Positions 8,635 through 18,802 of a DNA stretch of 64,000 nucleotides are shown here, one piece after another. The position numbers and the translations under genes are program-made. This stretch comes from Diacronema lutheri. Lineage: Eukaryota; Haptophyta; Pavlovophyceae; Pavlovales; Pavlovaceae. How positions within the stretch are numbered: the stretch's first letter is position 1; every line of letters begins with the position of its first letter. Where the stretch lies: positions 62,001 to 126,000 of the forward strand of contig JAGTXO010000027.1 in NCBI GenBank assembly GCA_019448385.1. Reading direction: 5' to 3'. A model generated the notes under the pieces. The model had not been told where the DNA came from, ran no database searches, and was given only the letters and a program-made list of their open reading frames with translations.

Positions 8635-10410
8635 CTACGTGGACGGCGGCGGCGGCTCGGTAGGCTGCTGCTGCGGCTGCGCGCCGCGCGCGGACGGTGC
8701 GAGCGGCGGCCGCAGCCCGCGCGCGTCGATGAGCGCGCGCACGTCGGCGTCGTAACGGTCGGTAACGGCCATCTCAAGCAGCTCGTTGGTTGAGAAACGG
8801 CACAGTCGACCGCCCGCCGTACCGCAAGCGTCGAAGAGCGCGCGCGCGAACGCGGCGCTCGCGCGCGCCTCCGAGAGCGCCGCCGCCTCGGCCGCCGTCT
8901 CCGGCGCCGCCGGCGAGCGCACCGGCCGCGCGCCGTGCCGGCGCGCGCGCCGCGCGCCCGCGCGCGCCGCGCGCCTGTCGGCCGACGCGGCGGCCGCGGC
9001 CTCGGCGAGCGCGAGGCGCGCGCGCGCGGCGGCTTGGCTCGGCGCCTCCGCGTCACCGCGCGCGTCACCGGGCGCGTCACCGGGCGCGTCACCGGGCGCG
9101 TCACCAGCTGCGCCAATTAAAACAGCGCGGCGCTCTGCGCCAATGCCTTGCGAGACGGACGCGCCGCCCGCCGCGCGCGCGAGGGCGTGCACACGCCGCC
9201 GCGTGTCCTTGTGCAGCGCCGCGGGAAGCTCGAGCCGCGCGCCGGCCGCGCCCGCGCGCGCGAGGGCGACCACGAACGTGGCCGCCTGCTGCACGCCCTG
9301 CTGTGTCCACTCGAGCATCACTTCGATGGGAATGGGTGTGGGCACGCCCATGGACGCCATGGACGACAGCTCGATGCTCGCGTCCAGCCCGTCGGCGGCG
9401 GCGGCGTCAGCTGACGTCGCGAGCGCGCCGGCGGCGCGCGCCGACGGGCTGGACGCGCCGCGCAGCACGCGCAGCGTCGGCGGCAGCGGCACGCCCGCGA
9501 TGCGCTCAACCGCCGCCTCGTCGCCGCCGCCGTCCGGCGCGGCGCTCGCGCCGGACGGCACGCCGACGAGGCGCGCGCGCAGCGCGCGCGGGCGCGCGGC
9601 GGCGTCGGCGCCAATGCGCAGGAAGCGCGCGTACAGGCGCAGCGCCGTGAGCGCGTCCTCGTGCGGGCAGTGCGCGCCTGCCTGCACGGCGACGCCGAGC
9701 TCGTCACGTGCGAGATCGCGCAGCTTCAAAGAGACGCGCGGGCCCCAGCCGAGCGTGCGCGTGTCAACGACGAGCGAGTCGTCGGCGGGGCGCCAGCGCA
9801 GCGCCTTGAAATCCGCGTCGAGCCCATGCCCGACCACCACGCGTCCGTCGAGCAGGGCGATCGCCGCTGCGCGCGCGTCGGCGAACGACGGCGCGCCGCG
9901 CAGGAGCGGCTCGGTGAGCCCCGAGAAGCGCGTGAGGTAGTCGGTCACGCTGCCGTCGGGCCGAACGAACGTGTCGAGCAGCACGGCCTCATCCGCCGCC
10001 GCCACCACGCACACCCGGCCGAGCGCAAAGTGCTCGGCCGAGCCCGAGCGCCGCACCTTGACCATCTCGCAGTCGAGCGAGACGGCGCCGACGGGCAGCG
10101 CGCGACCGGGCGCGCCGCGCGCACTGGCGTCAGCCGGCGGCGCGAAGGCGGGCGCGGCGGCGGGGACGGTGCGCAACAGTGGCCGGTCCGCGCCGTCCAC
10201 AAAGCACGCGCCCGCGCCTCCTCGCCCGCTCGGCCCAGAGTCGGCCGCGGCCGCCGCGTCGCCCGCCGCCGCCGCCGGCGAGCATGCGATGCGCGCAGCA
10301 CGCGCGCGTGCGCCATGGGCGAGCGGGCGGAGACGCGCGTGCGGCGCGAAGGTCCTGCGCTCGCTCGCCGCCGCCGTCACGAGGAAGGCGAGGCGCAACG
10401 CCATCGTCAC
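8635..10410 (-). CDS. REX4-like DEDDh 3'-5' exonuclease with C-terminal R3H-like domain
   Basis: 591 aa, apparently a single exon. The DEDDh core is clear: SLDCEMV near residue 110 (Asp and Glu metal ligands), GHGLDADFKAL near 192 (third Asp), and HCPHEDALTALRLY near 246 (His and last Asp, with the HxxxEDA pattern of the REX4/ISG20 group). Family members trim structured RNA 3' ends, REX4 in rRNA processing. A segment at about 377-420 (RRRVHALARAAGG..SQGIG..RRAVLIG) resembles an R3H single-strand nucleic-acid-binding domain, then comes a GDAP tetrapeptide repeat encoded by five 12-bp units at 9050-9110. The N-terminus (MALRLAFLVTAAASERR) may be an organelle-targeting leader. The start could be M1 (10410) or M3 (10404). 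Confidence 0.8.
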   Translation of the reverse strand: MTMALRLAFLVTAAASERRTFAPHARLRPLAHGARARAARIACSPAAAAGDAAAAADSGPSGRGGAGACFVDGADRPLLRTVPAAAPAFAPPADASARGAPGRALPVGAVSLDCEMVKVRRSGSAEHFALGRVCVVAAADEAVLLDTFVRPDGSVTDYLTRFSGLTEPLLRGAPSFADARAAAIALLDGRVVVGHGLDADFKALRWRPADDSLVVDTRTLGWGPRVSLKLRDLARDELGVAVQAGAHCPHEDALTALRLYARFLRIGADAAARPRALRARLVGVPSGASAAPDGGGDEAAVERIAGVPLPPTLRVLRGASSPSARAAGALATSADAAAADGLDASIELSSMASMGVPTPIPIEVMLEWTQQGVQQAATFVVALARAGAAGARLELPAALHKDTRRRVHALARAAGGASVSQGIGAERRAVLIGAAGDAPGDAPGDAPGDARGDAEAPSQAAARARLALAEAAAAASADRRAARAGARRARRHGARPVRSPAAPETAAEAAALSEARASAAFARALFDACGTAGGRLCRFSTNELLEMAVTDRYDADVRALIDARGLRPPLAPSARGAQPQQQPTEPPPPST

Positions 10411-10598
10411 CTCATCATCGCCGCGCGCGCGGGGCTAACCACCTCGGGGCCTTGCCTTGCGCGCGTGCTCGCCCGGACTTGCGCCGCTTCCGGACTTCGC
10501 ATTCACTCATGGCGGCAGGCTGGGTGCCGATGTCGATGACATTGACGGCCACACACCTGGTGCACGCCGCGGGCGGCGGTGGCGCTCACCCACGCCGC

Positions 10599-13500
10599 TC
10601 ATGCGGCGAGCTGGCTGCGCACGCCATGCGGCGGGCTCTCGGCGCCATCCGCCGGCAGGATCGGCGCCGCGTCGCGCGCGTGCCGCGCGCTGCGGCAGCC
10701 GCACAGCCAGCATGTCCGGCGCGCGGGTGCGCGCTCGGCCGCGTGGCGCAGGCTGGCGTTGTCGTCGGGCCGCTGGCCGCTCATGCCCGCCTTTGGTACG
10801 GAGAGCGCTTCATCGGCACCGTTGGCGGGCAGCACCAGCCGGCCGCCGGCCGCCGCGAGCGCGCCTGCGCTTTCGCGCGCGCCGGCGTCGGCGCGTTCGC
10901 GCGGGCGCGGCGCGGCGCGCGGGTGGTTGTCGCGCGCGCTGAACGCGAGCTCGTCGTTTGACAAGCGCGTGGCGTTCGCGCCGCCACCGCCACCGCCGCC
11001 GTCAGCGCCGTCGACCGCAGCGCGCAGCTGCTCGCCGCGCGCCGTGAGCCGCCCGGCTTCAAGATCAGCCTCGGCGGCGGCGAGCGCGCGCTCGATGGAG
11101 CGTACGGCCTGCGCGGAGAGCGGCCGCAGCACCGCGCGCTGCGCGCTCGCGCGCGCGCTCCGCCGCTGGCCGAGCGCGAGAGCGGGCGGCGCGGCGTCGT
11201 CGGCGCTCGGCGCGCCGGCCGTGCGGCGCGCGCTCAGCTCTGTGCCCGTCTCCTCCGACCAGCGGTCGGCAGCGGCGGCGGCAACGCGCAGCGCGACGCG
11301 CAGCGCGTCCGCGTGGTCGTGCAGCACCGCCACCTGCACCGCCGTGTGGCCCGCGTCGTTGCGCAGCCCCAGGTCAGCGCCCGCACGCAGCAGCACGGCC
11401 AACGAGCCCGCGCGGCCCGTGAGCGCCGCGAGGTGCGCGGGCGCGCAGCCCGCGTAAAGCTTGTAAAACTGCGCGACGAGCGGATCGGCCGGCGGCTGCG
11501 TCGGCACGCCGTCGCACTGCGCGTTCACGTCTGCGCCGGCGAGGACGAGCTCGGTGACGACATCCGGCCCGCACCGCGCCGCGACGTGCAGCGACGTCGC
11601 GGCCGTCGCGGCGGGCGCGGCGCGCGAGCGCACGTCGGCGCCCTCGACGGCGAGCAGGTAGCGGATCACCGCCGCCGAGCCGTGCGCCGCGTGGAAGAGC
11701 GCGCTCCAGCCCAGCTCGTTGCGCCGCTCGTGCACGAGGAGCGCGCGCGGCGTCGCGCTCGCGTCCGCGCCGCGCGCGCCGCCGCCGGCCGCCGCGGCCG
11801 CGGGCGCCGCAGCGTCCAGGCGCCGCGCCGAATCGCCGCGCGCGCGCGCGAGCGCGCGCACGAGCCGCTCGTCCGTCGGCACGTTGAGCAGCGTCGCGAC
11901 CATCGCCACCGCACCGCGCCGGCACGCGACGGCGAGCGGCGTCATACGCGCGCGCGAGCGGTCGCGCCGGCCGGCGTCCGCGCCTGCGAGGAGTAGGAGT
12001 GCGATTGTCGCCGACGTGGGCGAGGTGCGCGCGGCGCGGTGCAGTACGGTCGAGCCCGGCACGAAACCATGCACGCCGTCGCCGTCGCCGCCGTCGCCGC
12101 CTCCGCCGCCACCATCGCCGCCGCCGCCGCCATCGCCGTCGCCGTCGCCACCGCCGTCGCCGTCGCCGCCGCCGCCGCCGCCGCGCCGACCGCTCGGCAG
12201 CGGCGCGTCGACGGCGGCGCCGCGCCGGAGGAGCGCGCGCGTCACGCGCACGTCGCCCGCCATCGCCGCGAAGACGATCGGTGGCCATCCTACCTCCTCG
12301 CCCGCGCGCGGCGCGTCCGCGTCGAAGCCGAAGGCAGCGGCGAACTTGGCCCACGCGGCCTCGTCGACGAGCGCGGCCGCGAGCTCGGCGCGCGCGAGCC
12401 GCTGCTCGCGCGCAAACGCGCCGCCGTCGGCGTGCGCGCCACGGCCGACGCCGCCACCGATGTCACCGCCGCCGCTCGTCGCGCCGCACATCGCGCCGCT
12501 CGCAGCGCAGGCCATAGCGGGCGGGCGCGCGCCCACGCCCGCGCCGCCGCCGCCATCGTCGGCGCCATCGGCGTGTTCGTGCGCGGGCGCGTGGATGAGC
12601 AGCCAGCCGAGGCCGGCGCGTGCGGCGTCGGACGCGGCGCGCAGCAGCGCGTCGCGCTCGACGCGCGGCGCGGCGCGCGCCTGTTCCGACGCGCGCGCCT
12701 CAGCGGCCTCGAGCTCGCTCGCGCTCAGGGCCCATGGCATGTCGCCGCGTGGCGGCAGCCCCATCATCTGGCCGCCGACGGCGAGCACGGCCTGCGCGAG
12801 GCCCGCGCCGCCGCCACGGCCGCCACCGCCCCCGTCGTCGCCCGCCGCGGAGCCGTAGAGGCGCGCGCCGCCCTCGCGCACCTTTTGCCGCGCGCCGAGG
12901 CCAAGGCCACTGAGCGCGAGTGGCCAGAGCGCGAGGTGCAGCCGCTGCTCGACCGAGCCCGCACGCGTCGCCGCCTGCTTCGCCTCGAGCAGCTGCAGCA
13001 TCGTCGCGCGCAGCGAGATCCGATCGCACGTGACGCGCGCGCCCGGCGCGTCGCCCGCTCCGCCGCGTGGCGTCGCGCGCGCCTCGTCGTCGTCGCCGCG
13101 GCCGCGCGCGCAGCCGCAGCCGCGCGCGCACGCGGCTCGCGCGTGCTTGGGCGCGGTTGTCGCGGTTGTGCACGTGAGGCTTGCGACGGACCTCAGCCGC
13201 GTGCGCGCCGCGCCCACGGCGCCGAGCGAGAGGGGAGGCGGTGGCTCGGGTGGCGCGGGCGCGTGCGCGGCGGACGGCTGTGCGCTGGCCGACGCGGCCA
13301 GTGCGTCGCCGTCAGGGAAGACGCCACGCTGACCGCAGCCGTGTCGCCCGCCCGCTCCACCGCCGTCGCCATCGGAGCCCTCGCCGCTCGAGCCACGCGC
13401 AAGGTGCTGCCCACTCCAGAGCCGACGCGCGGGCAGTTGCTGCTCAGTCGGTTGGGGTGTGGGCTCAATCGATTGGGGCGTGGGCGGCACCTCGCGCACC

Positions 13501-15791
13501 ATCCGCGGATGGCCGTCACCGCTCGGCCGGCGCGTCGTCGTCGTCGTCGTCGTTGTCGTCGTCGTCGTCGTTGCCGCCGAGTCGCCGCCGCCTACGCCGT
13601 CGCCGCCGCCGCCGCCGCCCGACGTTGGTATGTGAGGCCTGTCCGTGGCGTCGGTCGTTGAGGCGTGCTGCGCCGCAGTGCACGCGCCGCCGTGCGCGCC
13701 GGCGCCGCCCGCGCCGCCGGCAAAGTTGGTCACTTTCGGCCCGCGCTGCGCCGCGCCTGACGAGCTGTTGGTCGATTGAAGGGCGGGCTGCGTGGGTGAG
13801 GGCAACAAGCTCTGCGCGCCCTCGTCCGACGAGCGACGCGCGCGCGCGAGCGCCGACGCGACCGCAGTCGGCGGGCCGATCGCGCGCCTCGCTCGCTCGG
13901 AGTACATGCTCGCCGTCTCGTCCGCGCCCGCGCCCGCGCGCTGCTCGTCGGACGATGCGCTGAACCAGCCGCGCACGGCGTCGCGCCACGTGACGCCGCG
14001 CGCCGACTCGTCGCCCGCCGCCGGCGGTGCGCGCGCCCCGCTGCGCCACTCCGCGGGCCACACGGACTCCGACGACGAGCGCGCGCCCGCCGCCGGCAGC
14101 GTTGGCGGCGGCGGCGCGCGCCGCGTGCCGCCGGGCGACGCCGACGCGTGTGAGCGCGCCGAGCCAGGCGGCGGCAGCTGCAGGCTCTGCAGCCACGCTG
14201 TCGCACGCGAGACCGCCGCCTCGGCCAGCGAGCCGCCCTCCGCGCCGCCGCCCTCGCGCGCGCGTGCGCCAACACGGCTGCGCGTGCGCGCGTACAGGCG
14301 TAGCGATGCCGCCCACTCCGTCTCGGACGCGGACGCGGACGAGCGTATGGCCGACGCGGCGGACGAGCGGCAGCTGCCGGCGTGCGACGAGTGCGAGCGC
14401 GACCACGAGCCATCGGACAGCCGGCTCCACCGGCCGCGCCCCGTGAGCGGCGTGAGCGCGATGTCGAGCGGCACCACGTCAACAGGGCGTAACGGCGGCC
14501 GCAGGAGCGCAGCCGGACTGCCCGGAGCGGCGGCTGGATGCGGCTGCGCCGGCGGCTCGCCGGACAAGTCGACGCCGCGCGGCCGCGCCATCTCGCGCTC
14601 GAGCGACGCGGGCATGCTGCACACGCTCGCGCGGCGCGCCGACGAGCGCGCCGGTGTGTGTGGCGAGTTGCGGTTGGTGCGTTCGGCGGCGGCGCGCGCG
14701 GACTCGAGCTCGGCAAGGTCGCCCTTGGACAGGGTCAACGCCGAGAACCGGTGCTGCAGCTCGCAGCACGTGAACGAGCCCTGCCCCACCGCGAGCGCCT
14801 CTTCGAGCGCGCCCGCACGCGGCAGCAAATGCACCTGCGCGCGGCGGCGCGCCGGCGCGCAGCGGCGCGGCGCGCGCGTCAGGCGGCGCGGTGCGCGCGC
14901 GCGCGGTGTAACGCTGCGCGCGAAGGACGCATGGCCGCACACGCGCGCGGAGCGCGCCCGTCCTGCCGCGCACCTGCATCTCCGATTCGATGAGGAAACC
15001 GGGCGCGACGCGCGGCGCGAGCGCACGCGCCGCGTACTCCATGCGGCACCAGCCGCGCGCTGCCCACGCGTTGTAGTCGCACACGGCGGCGGTGCGCACG
15101 TGCAGCATCGGCGGCGCGAGCACGACAAAGTAGGACGCGTGCCCGACGTACCTGTGCGCGCGCGCGCGCGCGCGCGCGCGCGCGTGGCGGGTGATGGGCA
15201 ACACGCGGGTCGGCGCGCGTGGGTCGCGCGAGCGCGAGCGGCGCAAAGGGCGCGCGGCGCGGCGCACCACGGGAGTGAATCGACGGCCACCTTGGCGTCG
15301 CGCAGCGCGGCCTCGACGTCCGCCGGCCGCTCATCTCGCGGGATCGCCGACGCCTGTGGCACCGAGACCCAGTCGAGCCACACGTAGCCGCGCGCGCACG
15401 CGTCGCGCAGCTCGGCCGCGTGGATCGGCCGCTCGGGCGCGCGGTGCAGGCCCTGCAGCGGGAACGTGGAGATGGTGAGCGCACCACGCCGGCCACGCAG
15501 GAGCACTGCGCGCAGCACGTCGAGCTGCTCGCCGCCCGCCGTGTCGGGCGTGCCGCGGTTGAGCCATTGGTGCGAGATGAAGAAGAGCGGGCCGAGCTCG
15601 GGGCGCCAGAGCACGAGGCGGCCGTCGGCGAGGAGGGCCTGGTGGGGCGGGAGCGGGCCAGATGATTCGAGCAGGTCACGGATTGGAAGCGCGTACAGCG
15701 GGAACTGCGCGCGCCCGTCGATTCCGGGCTGCGGCCTCCCGCCGCTCGCCATGTGCGTCCGGCGTGGCCTCCGGCCGCGATGCGACGACAC
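10599..15791 (-). CDS. SHQWL/TIR-like N-terminal domain plus ankyrin-repeat protein, 3 exons
   Basis: Exons, in order of translation: 15791-15271, 15151-14974, 14834-10599 (1,644 aa). Introns of 119 and 139 nt restore one domain: FFISHQWLNRG, YVWLDWVSVPQ, DSLPYVGHASYFVVLAPP, CDYNAWAARGWCRMEY. This SHQW..W.D..S.PQ..RGWCR.E pattern belongs to a TIR-like family I know from dinoflagellates and other algae; its function is unknown. A long low-complexity middle contains poly-Thr and poly-Gly linkers. At about 1080-1420 lie ankyrin repeats (for example STVLHRAARTSP, GWSALFHAAHGSAAVIRYLL, TSLHVAARCGPDVVTELVLA, APAHLAALTGRAGSLAVLLRA). This suggests a scaffold or sensor. M14 (15752) is an alternative start. 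Its start lies 75 bp from the stop of the AAA gene on the same strand. Confidence 0.75.
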   Translation of the reverse strand: MSSHRGRRPRRTHMASGGRPQPGIDGRAQFPLYALPIRDLLESSGPLPPHQALLADGRLVLWRPELGPLFFISHQWLNRGTPDTAGGEQLDVLRAVLLRGRRGALTISTFPLQGLHRAPERPIHAAELRDACARGYVWLDWVSVPQASAIPRDERPADVEAALRDAKVAVDSLPWCAAPRALCAARARATHARRPACCPSPATRARARARARTGTSGTRPTLSCSRRRCCTCAPPPCATTTRGQRAAGAAWSTRRVRSRRASRPVSSSNRRCRCAAGRARSARVCGHASFARSVTPRARAPRRLTRAPRRCAPARRRAQVHLLPRAGALEEALAVGQGSFTCCELQHRFSALTLSKGDLAELESARAAAERTNRNSPHTPARSSARRASVCSMPASLEREMARPRGVDLSGEPPAQPHPAAAPGSPAALLRPPLRPVDVVPLDIALTPLTGRGRWSRLSDGSWSRSHSSHAGSCRSSAASAIRSSASASETEWAASLRLYARTRSRVGARAREGGGAEGGSLAEAAVSRATAWLQSLQLPPPGSARSHASASPGGTRRAPPPPTLPAAGARSSSESVWPAEWRSGARAPPAAGDESARGVTWRDAVRGWFSASSDEQRAGAGADETASMYSERARRAIGPPTAVASALARARRSSDEGAQSLLPSPTQPALQSTNSSSGAAQRGPKVTNFAGGAGGAGAHGGACTAAQHASTTDATDRPHIPTSGGGGGGDGVGGGDSAATTTTTTTTTTTTTRRPSGDGHPRMVREVPPTPQSIEPTPQPTEQQLPARRLWSGQHLARGSSGEGSDGDGGGAGGRHGCGQRGVFPDGDALAASASAQPSAAHAPAPPEPPPPLSLGAVGAARTRLRSVASLTCTTATTAPKHARAACARGCGCARGRGDDDEARATPRGGAGDAPGARVTCDRISLRATMLQLLEAKQAATRAGSVEQRLHLALWPLALSGLGLGARQKVREGGARLYGSAAGDDGGGGGRGGGAGLAQAVLAVGGQMMGLPPRGDMPWALSASELEAAEARASEQARAAPRVERDALLRAASDAARAGLGWLLIHAPAHEHADGADDGGGGAGVGARPPAMACAASGAMCGATSGGGDIGGGVGRGAHADGGAFAREQRLARAELAAALVDEAAWAKFAAAFGFDADAPRAGEEVGWPPIVFAAMAGDVRVTRALLRRGAAVDAPLPSGRRGGGGGGDGDGGGDGDGDGGGGGDGGGGGGDGGDGDGVHGFVPGSTVLHRAARTSPTSATIALLLLAGADAGRRDRSRARMTPLAVACRRGAVAMVATLLNVPTDERLVRALARARGDSARRLDAAAPAAAAAGGGARGADASATPRALLVHERRNELGWSALFHAAHGSAAVIRYLLAVEGADVRSRAAPAATAATSLHVAARCGPDVVTELVLAGADVNAQCDGVPTQPPADPLVAQFYKLYAGCAPAHLAALTGRAGSLAVLLRAGADLGLRNDAGHTAVQVAVLHDHADALRVALRVAAAAADRWSEETGTELSARRTAGAPSADDAAPPALALGQRRSARASAQRAVLRPLSAQAVRSIERALAAAEADLEAGRLTARGEQLRAAVDGADGGGGGGGANATRLSNDELAFSARDNHPRAAPRPRERADAGARESAGALAAAGGRLVLPANGADEALSVPKAGMSGQRPDDNASLRHAAERAPARRTCWLCGCRSARHARDAAPILPADGAESPPHGVRSQLAA

Positions 15792-15865
15792 GTTTGCCCG
15801 ATTTTAAGGGCGCCCAACTACTATGCTGTTCGACCTGCGGCGACGCGAAACTTCCGAGAGATTTT

Positions 15866-18802
15866 CTACGACGCCGCGGGCGACCGGCCGCACGCGGCGA
15901 GCGCGCACGCAAAGTCGGCGGCGCGCACGCGCACCGCGGCGCGGCGCACGCGCGCGCCCGCCGGTGCGCGTTCGACCGCGCGCCGCACCGCCGCGAGCGC
16001 GGCGCGCCTGCATAGCCACGCGAGCCGCGCCGCCGAGAGCCCCGCGCACGCGCGCGCGAGCGCGGGAAGGTCGACGTCGCACTCGAGCGGCAGCGCGGCG
16101 GCGTGCACGCGCAGCACGGCAAGGCGCGAGCTCGCGTCGGGCGCGCCCACGCGCACCAGCTGGTCGAGCCGGCCCGGCCGGAGTAAGGCCGCGTCGATCT
16201 CGGCCGCGCTGCGCGCGCAGCCCACGACAGTCAACGCGCCGCCACCGCCACCGCCGCCACCGCCGCCACCGCCGCCGCCGCGCGCCGCCGCCACCGCCGG
16301 CGAGTCGCGCGAAAGCGCCGCCTGCGCGCGCCGCTCGCGCAGCGCGGCGACGAGGTCGACGCTCGCGCCCACCCGCCCGCCCCCGTCGTCGTCTCCCGCG
16401 AGCCCCACGCCGTCCATTTCGTTGAGCAGGGCGGAGAGCGCGCGCGCGCCGACGCCGCCGTCGCCGCCACCGCCGTTGCCGCCTCCGCCGAGCGCGCGCG
16501 CCGCGCCGATCGCGCCCAGCTCGTCGAGCAAGAGCACAGCCGGCGCGGCGGCGCGACCGCGCGCAAAGAGCGCGCGGATCGCGCGCTCCGTCTCGCCCAG
16601 GTAGCGGCGGAAGAGGCGTGGCGCGTGGGCCTCGAGCACGGCGCAGCCCGCCGCGCGCGCCGCCGCGCGCGCGAGCGCCGTCTTGCCGCAGCCCGGCGGG
16701 CCGTGCAGCAACACACCACGCGCGCGCGGCACGCCCAGGCGTTCGAGCGCGGCCGCGCGCTCGTGCGGCCACGCCAGCAGCTGCAGCAGCCGCGCCTTGT
16801 GCGCCTCGTAGCCACCGAGCCCGCGCCACACGCCGTCCATGCCGTCCACGCCCGCCGCGTCCGCCGCGTCCGCTGCGCCGCCGCCGAGCGCGGCGACGGA
16901 GAGCGCGGCGGGCGCGAGGCCGCCACCACCGCCGCCACCATCACCGCCACCACCGCCGCCACCGCCGCCATCGCCGCGCGGCACGATGGGCGCGCGAGAC
17001 ACACGCCGCGCCGCGTCCGCCCACACGGCCGCGGCCCACGCCCTGTCGGCGCCGTCGGCGCGAGGCGCCGCGAGCGCGCCCGCCACGCCCGCCTCCGCGC
17101 CCGCTTGCGCGCACGCGAGCGCGAGCGCGACGCCACACCACCGTCGCAGCGCGCGCGTCGAGCAGCCGCTGCCCGCCGCGGCGGCAGCGTACGGCGCGGC
17201 ATCTCGCAGCGCGCGCACAAAGGATACAGCCGTCGCCGCGTCTCGCGAAGCGCCGCCTGCGCGCGCCGGCCCTCCGCGCGCGGGCGCGAGCCACGCGTGC
17301 AGCAGTCGCGCGCGCTCGGCGGGTGCAAGGCCGCCGAGCCGCGCGCGCGCGCCAAAGGTGTCGTGCGCGCGCAGCACGGCCGGCAGCGCGCGCGCGCCGT
17401 GCGCGGCGCACGAACCGATGACGACCACGCCGAGAGGCAGCGCGCGCAGCGCGTGCGCGAGCAGCTCAGCGCGCGCGGCGCCTTCAGCGGCCACCGCGCC
17501 GCGCGGCACGAAGCGACCAGCACCAGCACCGCCCGCGTCGCCCCCGCCGCCGTCCGCGCCGCCTTCCGCACGGTCGGCGTCGTCCACCCATGCGTCGATG
17601 CGCTCGAGCGTGAGCGCACATGGCGCGAGCTCGGACGCGCGCGCGAGAAGCGCGCGAAGCGCCGTGGCCGCCTCACCCGCAGCGCGCGCGCGCGGCGGCG
17701 GCCCGCGCGCACACGCCGCGCGCGGGCCGGCCTCCGCCCATGCCGCGACGCCCGCGCGCAGCAGCGAGCCGCTGCTGCCGAGCGCGTGCACGCGCGCGCC
17801 CGCGCCGCCGGGCAGGGGCGCGCCCGCCACGTGCGCGCGCAGCAGCGCGAGCAGCGACGACACGCCGCTGCCCGGCGGCGCGAGGACAAGGACGTGCCGG
17901 CCGCGCGGCTCGGCGCTCGGGCCCGCGGGCAGCAGCATGGCGTCGGTATTGTCCGCGCCGCCGGCATCGGCGAGCTGCGCGGCGCGCAGCGCGTGCATCA
18001 CGTGCGGCGCGAGCGCGGCGAGCCCGTCGGCGAGCGGCGCCGGCACCTCGGCCGCGACGTCGACGGGCGGCGACGCCGCCGCCTCCGCGCGCGCCTCAGC
18101 CGCCCACGCCACGTCCGTCGCCTCTGTGCACAGCCAGACGGGCGGAGCGGCCGCGCCCGCGCCCGCGCCCGCTTCCACGCCCGCCTCCACGCCCGCGCCC
18201 GCGCCCGCCTCCGCCGGCCGCACGCCGTCGACAACGCAGCACACGGGCGCTCCCAGCCATGACGCGCAGACGAACCCACCGCACGCGACCGCGCACCCGC
18301 GCAGCTGGCGCGCGGCCGCGCGGAGGAGGTCGGCGCGATCGGCGTTGTCGGCGCCGGCAATCGCCGTAGCGCTCGCAGCGGGGAAATGTGGGCCGCTCGC
18401 GCTCGCGCGCGGCGCGGCGAGGCGCAGCCAAACGGCGGCGGCTGCGGCGGGCGGCGGCGGCGCGACTCCAATGCCGTCGAGCGCGCCGCGCACGTCCGCG
18501 CGCGCGACGGCCGTCACGCGCGCGAGCGGGCCAAGCGCCTCGCACAACGCGCGCGGCAGCACGAGAAGCCACGCGCCCGCGCCCGTGCCGTCGGCCGCCA
18601 CTGCCGCCTCGCGCGCGCCGCGCGCGCGCAGCTCGGGCTGCGGTGCGAGCTGGACGCAGGCAAACGCGGCTAGGTTGGTGGCGGACGTGACGAGCACGAG
18701 CGCGTACGGGCGCACGCCGAGCCGCGCGAGCGCCGCCGGCGCCGCGCGCGCCTGCCCCGCCGGCAGCTCGGCCGCGGCCGCAGCAAGCAGCCAATCCGCC
18801 AT
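15866..18802 (-). CDS. Type II (two-domain) AAA+ ATPase, CDC48/AFG2/PEX-like, degenerate D1
   Basis: 978 aa from MADWLLAAAA (18802); an in-frame ATG at 18871 would add 23 residues. The second AAA module is intact: GPPGCGKT near residue 700, YLGETERAIRALF, Walker B VLLLDELGAIG, LNEMDGV, and LLRPGRLDQLVRVG. The first module keeps the fold signature but not catalysis: APPGSGVSS lacks the Walker A Lys, and ALTLERIDAW replaces Walker B. A dead D1 with a live D2 is typical of PEX6 and occurs elsewhere in this superfamily. The DEL Walker B recalls PEX6; the RPGRLD..V region recalls PEX1 or AFG2. I cannot place the subfamily. A poly-Gly insertion (about 16240-16290) sits between LNEMDGV and the sensor region. 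Confidence 0.8.
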   Translation of the reverse strand: MADWLLAAAAAELPAGQARAAPAALARLGVRPYALVLVTSATNLAAFACVQLAPQPELRARGAREAAVAADGTGAGAWLLVLPRALCEALGPLARVTAVARADVRGALDGIGVAPPPPAAAAAVWLRLAAPRASASGPHFPAASATAIAGADNADRADLLRAAARQLRGCAVACGGFVCASWLGAPVCCVVDGVRPAEAGAGAGVEAGVEAGAGAGAAAPPVWLCTEATDVAWAAEARAEAAASPPVDVAAEVPAPLADGLAALAPHVMHALRAAQLADAGGADNTDAMLLPAGPSAEPRGRHVLVLAPPGSGVSSLLALLRAHVAGAPLPGGAGARVHALGSSGSLLRAGVAAWAEAGPRAACARGPPPRARAAGEAATALRALLARASELAPCALTLERIDAWVDDADRAEGGADGGGGDAGGAGAGRFVPRGAVAAEGAARAELLAHALRALPLGVVVIGSCAAHGARALPAVLRAHDTFGARARLGGLAPAERARLLHAWLAPARGGPARAGGASRDAATAVSFVRALRDAAPYAAAAAGSGCSTRALRRWCGVALALACAQAGAEAGVAGALAAPRADGADRAWAAAVWADAARRVSRAPIVPRGDGGGGGGGGGDGGGGGGGLAPAALSVAALGGGAADAADAAGVDGMDGVWRGLGGYEAHKARLLQLLAWPHERAAALERLGVPRARGVLLHGPPGCGKTALARAAARAAGCAVLEAHAPRLFRRYLGETERAIRALFARGRAAAPAVLLLDELGAIGAARALGGGGNGGGGDGGVGARALSALLNEMDGVGLAGDDDGGGRVGASVDLVAALRERRAQAALSRDSPAVAAARGGGGGGGGGGGGGGALTVVGCARSAAEIDAALLRPGRLDQLVRVGAPDASSRLAVLRVHAAALPLECDVDLPALARACAGLSAARLAWLCRRAALAAVRRAVERAPAGARVRRAAVRVRAADFACALAACGRSPAAS

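Noticed and set aside
8370-8663. Possible LSm-like start MDGAMFVSMRVDLLIKLSDG
   Set aside because: Only about 25 plausible residues before a CG run, then antisense to the exonuclease; no splice continuation found.
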